A DNA stretch of 64,000 bases. Source: Deltaproteobacteria bacterium (GTDB lineage Bacteria; Desulfobacterota; Desulfuromonadia; Geobacterales; Pseudopelobacteraceae). The stretch's first letter is position 1. Every line of letters begins with the position of its first letter. Positions 59,800 to 64,000 of this stretch are shown piece by piece. The notes under the pieces are model-generated. The model worked only from the letters and a program-made list of their open reading frames with translations, made no database searches and was not told where the DNA came from. Location: assembly GCA_016182975.1 (NCBI GenBank), contig JACPFJ010000025.1:1-64000 (forward strand). Reading direction: 5' to 3'. The translations under genes were made by a program, and so were the position numbers.

Positions 59800-60023
59800 G
59801 GTTCCTCCAGGGAGAGCAACTGGGCATGAAGGGAAATCATTCGGTTTACGCAGGATCGAGTAACCGATATTCAAATAACATATGTATATACGTATTGCCA
59901 GCCCTTATTCGGGTATGAATTCAATCAAGCCGTTTGAGTCGGGGCATGCGCGGGAGAACGCCCCGCCGTTATCCCGAAGCTGTTATGCCGAAGCTGTTTC
60001 GGCTGCCGCGCGTTCCAAAAAAA

Positions 60024-60053
60024 TTGACATGAAGCATGTATGTGTGCTTCTAT
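60024..60053 (+). promoter_or_regulatory. Putative sigma-70 promoter for the SpoIID-type gene
   Basis: TTGACA at 60024-60029, 18 bases, TTCTAT at 60048-60053, about 24 bases before the start codon at 60077. The same box pair as before the aminotransferase gene at 21081-21109. The stretch 59800-60023 holds nothing else I can support. Confidence 0.5.
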
Positions 60054-60076
60054 CATAAAATTTTCGAGGGTTCCCG

Positions 60077-61198
60077 ATGCGCCTGCTTGCAACGCTGCTT
60101 TTCCTGATTGCCTTCGTTTCCCCGGTAACGGCGGTCAGATCCGGCACTGTTCATGCGAATGAGACAATTCGAGTTGCAATCCTTAAGAACGCTGCCGGAG
60201 TGGTTATCGACGGGGACGGGGTTCTGGCTGCACGCGAAAACGGGACCGCAGTCGCGCTTACCACGCCGGTCTCCATCAAACCGGGCAAAAACGGTATTGT
60301 TGCCGGAGACTCAAACTATGTACGGCTTGTTTTCGGGGCGTCGGCAGCCGTCTTCGTCAATGGAAAACCGTACAGGGGCGTTGCGGAGATCACGCTCGGC
60401 GAGAAGGGGCTGCTGGTTGTCAATGAGCTTCCGCTGGAAGATTACCTGGTCGGGCTGATCAACTGCGAGATATCGTCAGCCTGGCCGATCGAGGCGGTCA
60501 AGACCCAGGCGGTCATTGCCAGGACCTATGCCCTGAATCGGAAGGAAGCCAGAAAGAACGCCTTCTATCATCTCGAATCCTCGGTTATCGACCAGGTCTA
60601 CGAGGGGTGCCTGATCGAGGACAGCAGGGCGCGCCACGCTGTTTCGGAAACCGCGGGCGAGGTGCTGACTTACAAGGGCGACATTATCCAGGCGTTCTAT
60701 CACTCCAACTGCGGCGGCAGGACCGAGGCGTCCGAGAACGTCTGGGGGGCATCGCTCCCCTACCTTAAAGGCGTAGAGTGCGAGTATTGTCTCACGGCTC
60801 CATCCGCGTTATGGGAACAAAGGCTGGGGCTGCGGGATATTGAGGAAAAACTGCGTGCGGCCGGAATCAGGATAGCCGCGGTGACCGATATCAGGGGGGG
60901 CGCCCTCAACAGCCGGGGGCGGCTCAAAAATGTCATGATTGTCTCCGGCCGCGACGAGGTCTTCGTAGCGGGCGACCAGTTCCGCAAGGCCGTGGGGTAC
61001 GGCGTCATCAAAAGCACCAACTTCACGGTGAAGGTGGTGGGTGGAGAGGCGCTCTTCTCGGGACTCGGCAATGGGCACGGGGTGGGGTTGTGCCAGTGGG
61101 GCAGCAAGCAACGCGCCCTGGATGGTTTCGGTTATACCGAGATACTCTCCTATTATTACCCCGGCACCGAATTGAAAAGGCTCTCTGACATCCGTTGA
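60077..61198 (+). CDS. SpoIID/LytB-domain protein
   Basis: 373 residues with a signal peptide (MRLLATLLFLIAFVSPVTAV). The SpoIID core shows LPLEDYLVGLINCEISSAWP, EAVKTQAVIARTYALNRK, FYHSNCGGRTEASENVWG and NGHGVGLCQWGSKQRALDGF, a lytic transglycosylase-type fold that cuts denuded peptidoglycan. It acts in the cell envelope although the organism need not sporulate. GAGGG stands seven bases before the ATG. queA starts 12 bases after its stop. Confidence 0.9.
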   Translation: MRLLATLLFLIAFVSPVTAVRSGTVHANETIRVAILKNAAGVVIDGDGVLAARENGTAVALTTPVSIKPGKNGIVAGDSNYVRLVFGASAAVFVNGKPYRGVAEITLGEKGLLVVNELPLEDYLVGLINCEISSAWPIEAVKTQAVIARTYALNRKEARKNAFYHLESSVIDQVYEGCLIEDSRARHAVSETAGEVLTYKGDIIQAFYHSNCGGRTEASENVWGASLPYLKGVECEYCLTAPSALWEQRLGLRDIEEKLRAAGIRIAAVTDIRGGALNSRGRLKNVMIVSGRDEVFVAGDQFRKAVGYGVIKSTNFTVKVVGGEALFSGLGNGHGVGLCQWGSKQRALDGFGYTEILSYYYPGTELKRLSDIR

Positions 61199-61210
61199 AA
61201 CGGTATTTGC

Positions 61211-62242
61211 ATGCTCGTCAAAGATTTTGACTTCCACCTCCCTCCGGGGTTGATTGCCCGCCATCCCGCTGCCGAACGGGACGCATCGCGCCTGATGCTG
61301 CTGGATCGTCGGGCCGGGACCGTGGATGAGGGTCGCTTTCGAAACATCGCCGCCTGGCTCGCTCCCGGCGACCTGCTGGTGCTGAACGACACGCGGGTGA
61401 TCCCGGCCAGACTTTTCGGCCACAAGGAGTCCGGCGGCAGGGTCGAGATCTTCCTGCTGCGCCGGGTCGGGGGTGAAGGCGAACAGTGGTCCTGTCTGCT
61501 GCGCTCCTCAAAGGGGTTACGCGAGGGGCGGGTCATCACCCTTGCCGCGGGTATGACGGCCATTGTGCGTGCCCGGCTGGGTGACGACTCATGGCGGGTG
61601 GAGTTCTGCGGAGCGGAGCCGTTCGACACCTGGCTGGAGCTGGAAGGGCATATACCGCTTCCCCCCTATCTGCAGCGCGACGACGACGAACAGGACCGGG
61701 AGCGGTACCAGACGGTCTTTGCGCAGTCGCCCGGCGCGGTCGCGGCGCCGACCGCCGGTCTGCACTTCACGCGCGAACTGCTGGCGGAGCTTGAGGGGAT
61801 GGGGATAGAAACCGCCCGCCTGACACTGCACACCGGGCTGGGTACCTTTCAGCCGGTGCGGGTGGAGCGCGTGGAGGAGCACCGGATTCACACCGAGCGC
61901 TACTCCCTGCCGGAAGCCACGGTGGAGGCCATCCGTTGCGCTAAGGCGCGCGGGGGGAGGGTGGTGGCCGTTGGGACGACAACGGCGCGAACTCTGGAAT
62001 ACGCGGCTGCCGGGGACGGAAGCCTCCGGGCCGGGGAGGGCGAGGCCGACATCTTCATCTATCCCGGCTACAGGTTCAAGGTCGTCGATAGCCTGGTGAC
62101 CAATTTTCACCTGCCGGAATCGACGCTGCTCATGCTGGTGTCGGCCTTTGCCGGCAGGGATTATGTTATAGGGGCGTATCGCGAGGCTGTCGGACGCGGT
62201 TTCAGGTTTTACAGCTACGGTGACGCCATGCTCATTCTATAA
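61211..62242 (+). CDS. queA: S-adenosylmethionine:tRNA ribosyltransferase-isomerase (QueA)
   Basis: 343 residues. DFDFHLPPGLIARHPAAERD, LLVLNDTRVIPARLFGHK, PTAGLHFTRELLAEL and VGTTTARTLEYAA then NFHLPESTLLMLVSAFAG are all QueA hallmarks. It moves the ribosyl part of SAM to preQ1 in tRNA, giving epoxyqueuosine. Directly followed by tgt, the earlier step of the same pathway. Confidence 0.96.
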   Translation: MLVKDFDFHLPPGLIARHPAAERDASRLMLLDRRAGTVDEGRFRNIAAWLAPGDLLVLNDTRVIPARLFGHKESGGRVEIFLLRRVGGEGEQWSCLLRSSKGLREGRVITLAAGMTAIVRARLGDDSWRVEFCGAEPFDTWLELEGHIPLPPYLQRDDDEQDRERYQTVFAQSPGAVAAPTAGLHFTRELLAELEGMGIETARLTLHTGLGTFQPVRVERVEEHRIHTERYSLPEATVEAIRCAKARGGRVVAVGTTTARTLEYAAAGDGSLRAGEGEADIFIYPGYRFKVVDSLVTNFHLPESTLLMLVSAFAGRDYVIGAYREAVGRGFRFYSYGDAMLIL

Positions 62243-62243
62243 A

Positions 62244-63450
<1,207 letters not shown>

Positions 63451-63472
63451 AATGTAAGGGGAGGATTTTTCT

Positions 63473-63793
63473 ATGTTGGGATTGGCATTTGCAATGGCGG
63501 GTCCGCCGGGTGGCGGCGGTGATGGTGGTGTAATGGCGATGTTTCAGCAGATTCTTCCGCTGGTATTCATGTTTGCCATCTTCTACTTCCTGTTGATACG
63601 CCCGCAGCAGAAAAAGGCCAAGGAGCACAAGTCGCTTTTGGACGCGCTCAAAAAAGGTGATAACGTTATTACCGCGGGCGGGGTGCATGGCAAGGTCGTC
63701 TCCGTGGACGACACCATCGTGACCCTTGAGATCGCCACGGGCGTCAACATCAAGATCACCAAGAGCTACATCGCCACCATCAAAAAGGACTAG
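63473..63793 (+). CDS. yajC: Preprotein translocase subunit YajC
   Basis: 106 residues. One membrane helix (MFQQILPLVFMFAIFYFLLI) followed by the YajC signature RPQQKKAKEHKSLLDALKKG and DNVITAGGVHGKVVSV. It joins SecD and SecF at the Sec translocon. GGGGAGG precedes the ATG. It follows tgt by 22 bases and leads into secD, the common bacterial order. Confidence 0.96.
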   Translation: MLGLAFAMAGPPGGGGDGGVMAMFQQILPLVFMFAIFYFLLIRPQQKKAKEHKSLLDALKKGDNVITAGGVHGKVVSVDDTIVTLEIATGVNIKITKSYIATIKKD

Positions 63794-63823
63794 TGTAATC
63801 ATATCGAAGGGAGACCGAGCTTC

Positions 63824-64000
63824 ATGCCGAAAGGAACTGGCTGGCGCATAAGCCTGATATTCATCTTCGTCCTAATGTCGTTGCTCTACCTCACCCCCAC
63901 TCTGGCGGCCAGGCTGCCGTCGTGGTGGAGCGGGCTCCTGCCCAAGGACAAGATCCATCTGGGTCTCGACCTTCAGGGTGGGACGCATCTGGTGCTGGAG
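63824..64000 (+). CDS. secD: Protein translocase subunit SecD (partial, 5' end)
   Basis: The first 59 codons only; the gene runs off the window. MPKGTGWRISLIFIFVLMSL is the first membrane helix, LTPTLAARLPSWWSGLLP follows and the SecD signature LGLDLQGGTHLVLE ends the visible part. GAAGGGAGA stands before the ATG at 63824. Works with SecF and YajC in proton-driven protein export. Confidence 0.95.
   Translation, partial: MPKGTGWRISLIFIFVLMSLLYLTPTLAARLPSWWSGLLPKDKIHLGLDLQGGTHLVLE

Overview
The window looks like a chromosomal segment of a GC-rich deltaproteobacterium of the Geobacter type (Desulfuromonadia). This is inferred from the gene order queA-tgt-yajC-secD at the right end, a membrane sensor with a CxxCH haem motif ahead of GGDEF and EAL domains, a PAS kinase with a cysteine cluster, and the general gene mix. 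No rRNA, tRNA, CRISPR array or prophage was seen.

Left part, about 1-16.2 kb: a mobile and defence-like island. It starts with the end of an IS21-type element and a REP-associated tyrosine transposase (RAYT) with its own inverted repeats. recB follows on the minus strand, coupled to an EamA transporter. A second, shorter RAYT is surrounded by five clusters of REP-type repeats. Next comes an McrBC-like pair (a GTPase/ATPase-type AAA+ protein and a DUF2357/PD-(D/E)XK nuclease), preceded in the same orientation by three small proteins that share a nearly identical C-terminal module of about 55 residues on unrelated N-terminal parts. Further upstream are a small membrane protein, a membrane-anchored coiled-coil protein, a lipoprotein, a frameshifted four-helix-bundle (S23) gene and a WYL regulator. 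recC lies at 16.2-19.4 kb, so recC and recB are about 10.7 kb apart with this material between them, and no recD is visible.

Middle housekeeping block, 19.5-26 kb: an aminotransferase, yicC, dUTPase, an M29-type aminopeptidase, two small conserved proteins of unknown function and an HDOD protein.

Polysaccharide region, 26-50.8 kb, all on the plus strand: a UbiA-type prenyltransferase, a Wzm/Wzt ABC exporter, then a long, tightly packed series of sugar-modifying genes, many with ATGA stop/start overlaps. One cassette (KdsC-like phosphatase, GatZ/KbaZ-like aldolase-family protein, glycosyltransferase, cupin, nucleotidyltransferase-kinase fusion) may make an unusual activated sugar. Then come methyltransferases, glycosyltransferases, a DegT aminotransferase, a HAD protein with a partner of unknown function, a heptosyltransferase-type GT9, rfbB, rfbD, a stand-alone phosphomannose-isomerase cupin and a mannose-1-phosphate guanylyltransferase. 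By eye, base composition falls clearly from the 3' part of wzt (about 28.5 kb) to about 36.4 kb, which suggests exchange of this segment.

Right part, 50.8-64 kb: a PAS histidine kinase, a bioF-bioH-bioC operon preceded by a good match to a BirA (biotin repressor) operator, an ArsR regulator, two peptide-ABC ATPases (oppF, oppD), a haem-type GGDEF/EAL sensor split by a frameshift, a SpoIID-type protein, and queA-tgt-yajC-secD (secD runs off the window).
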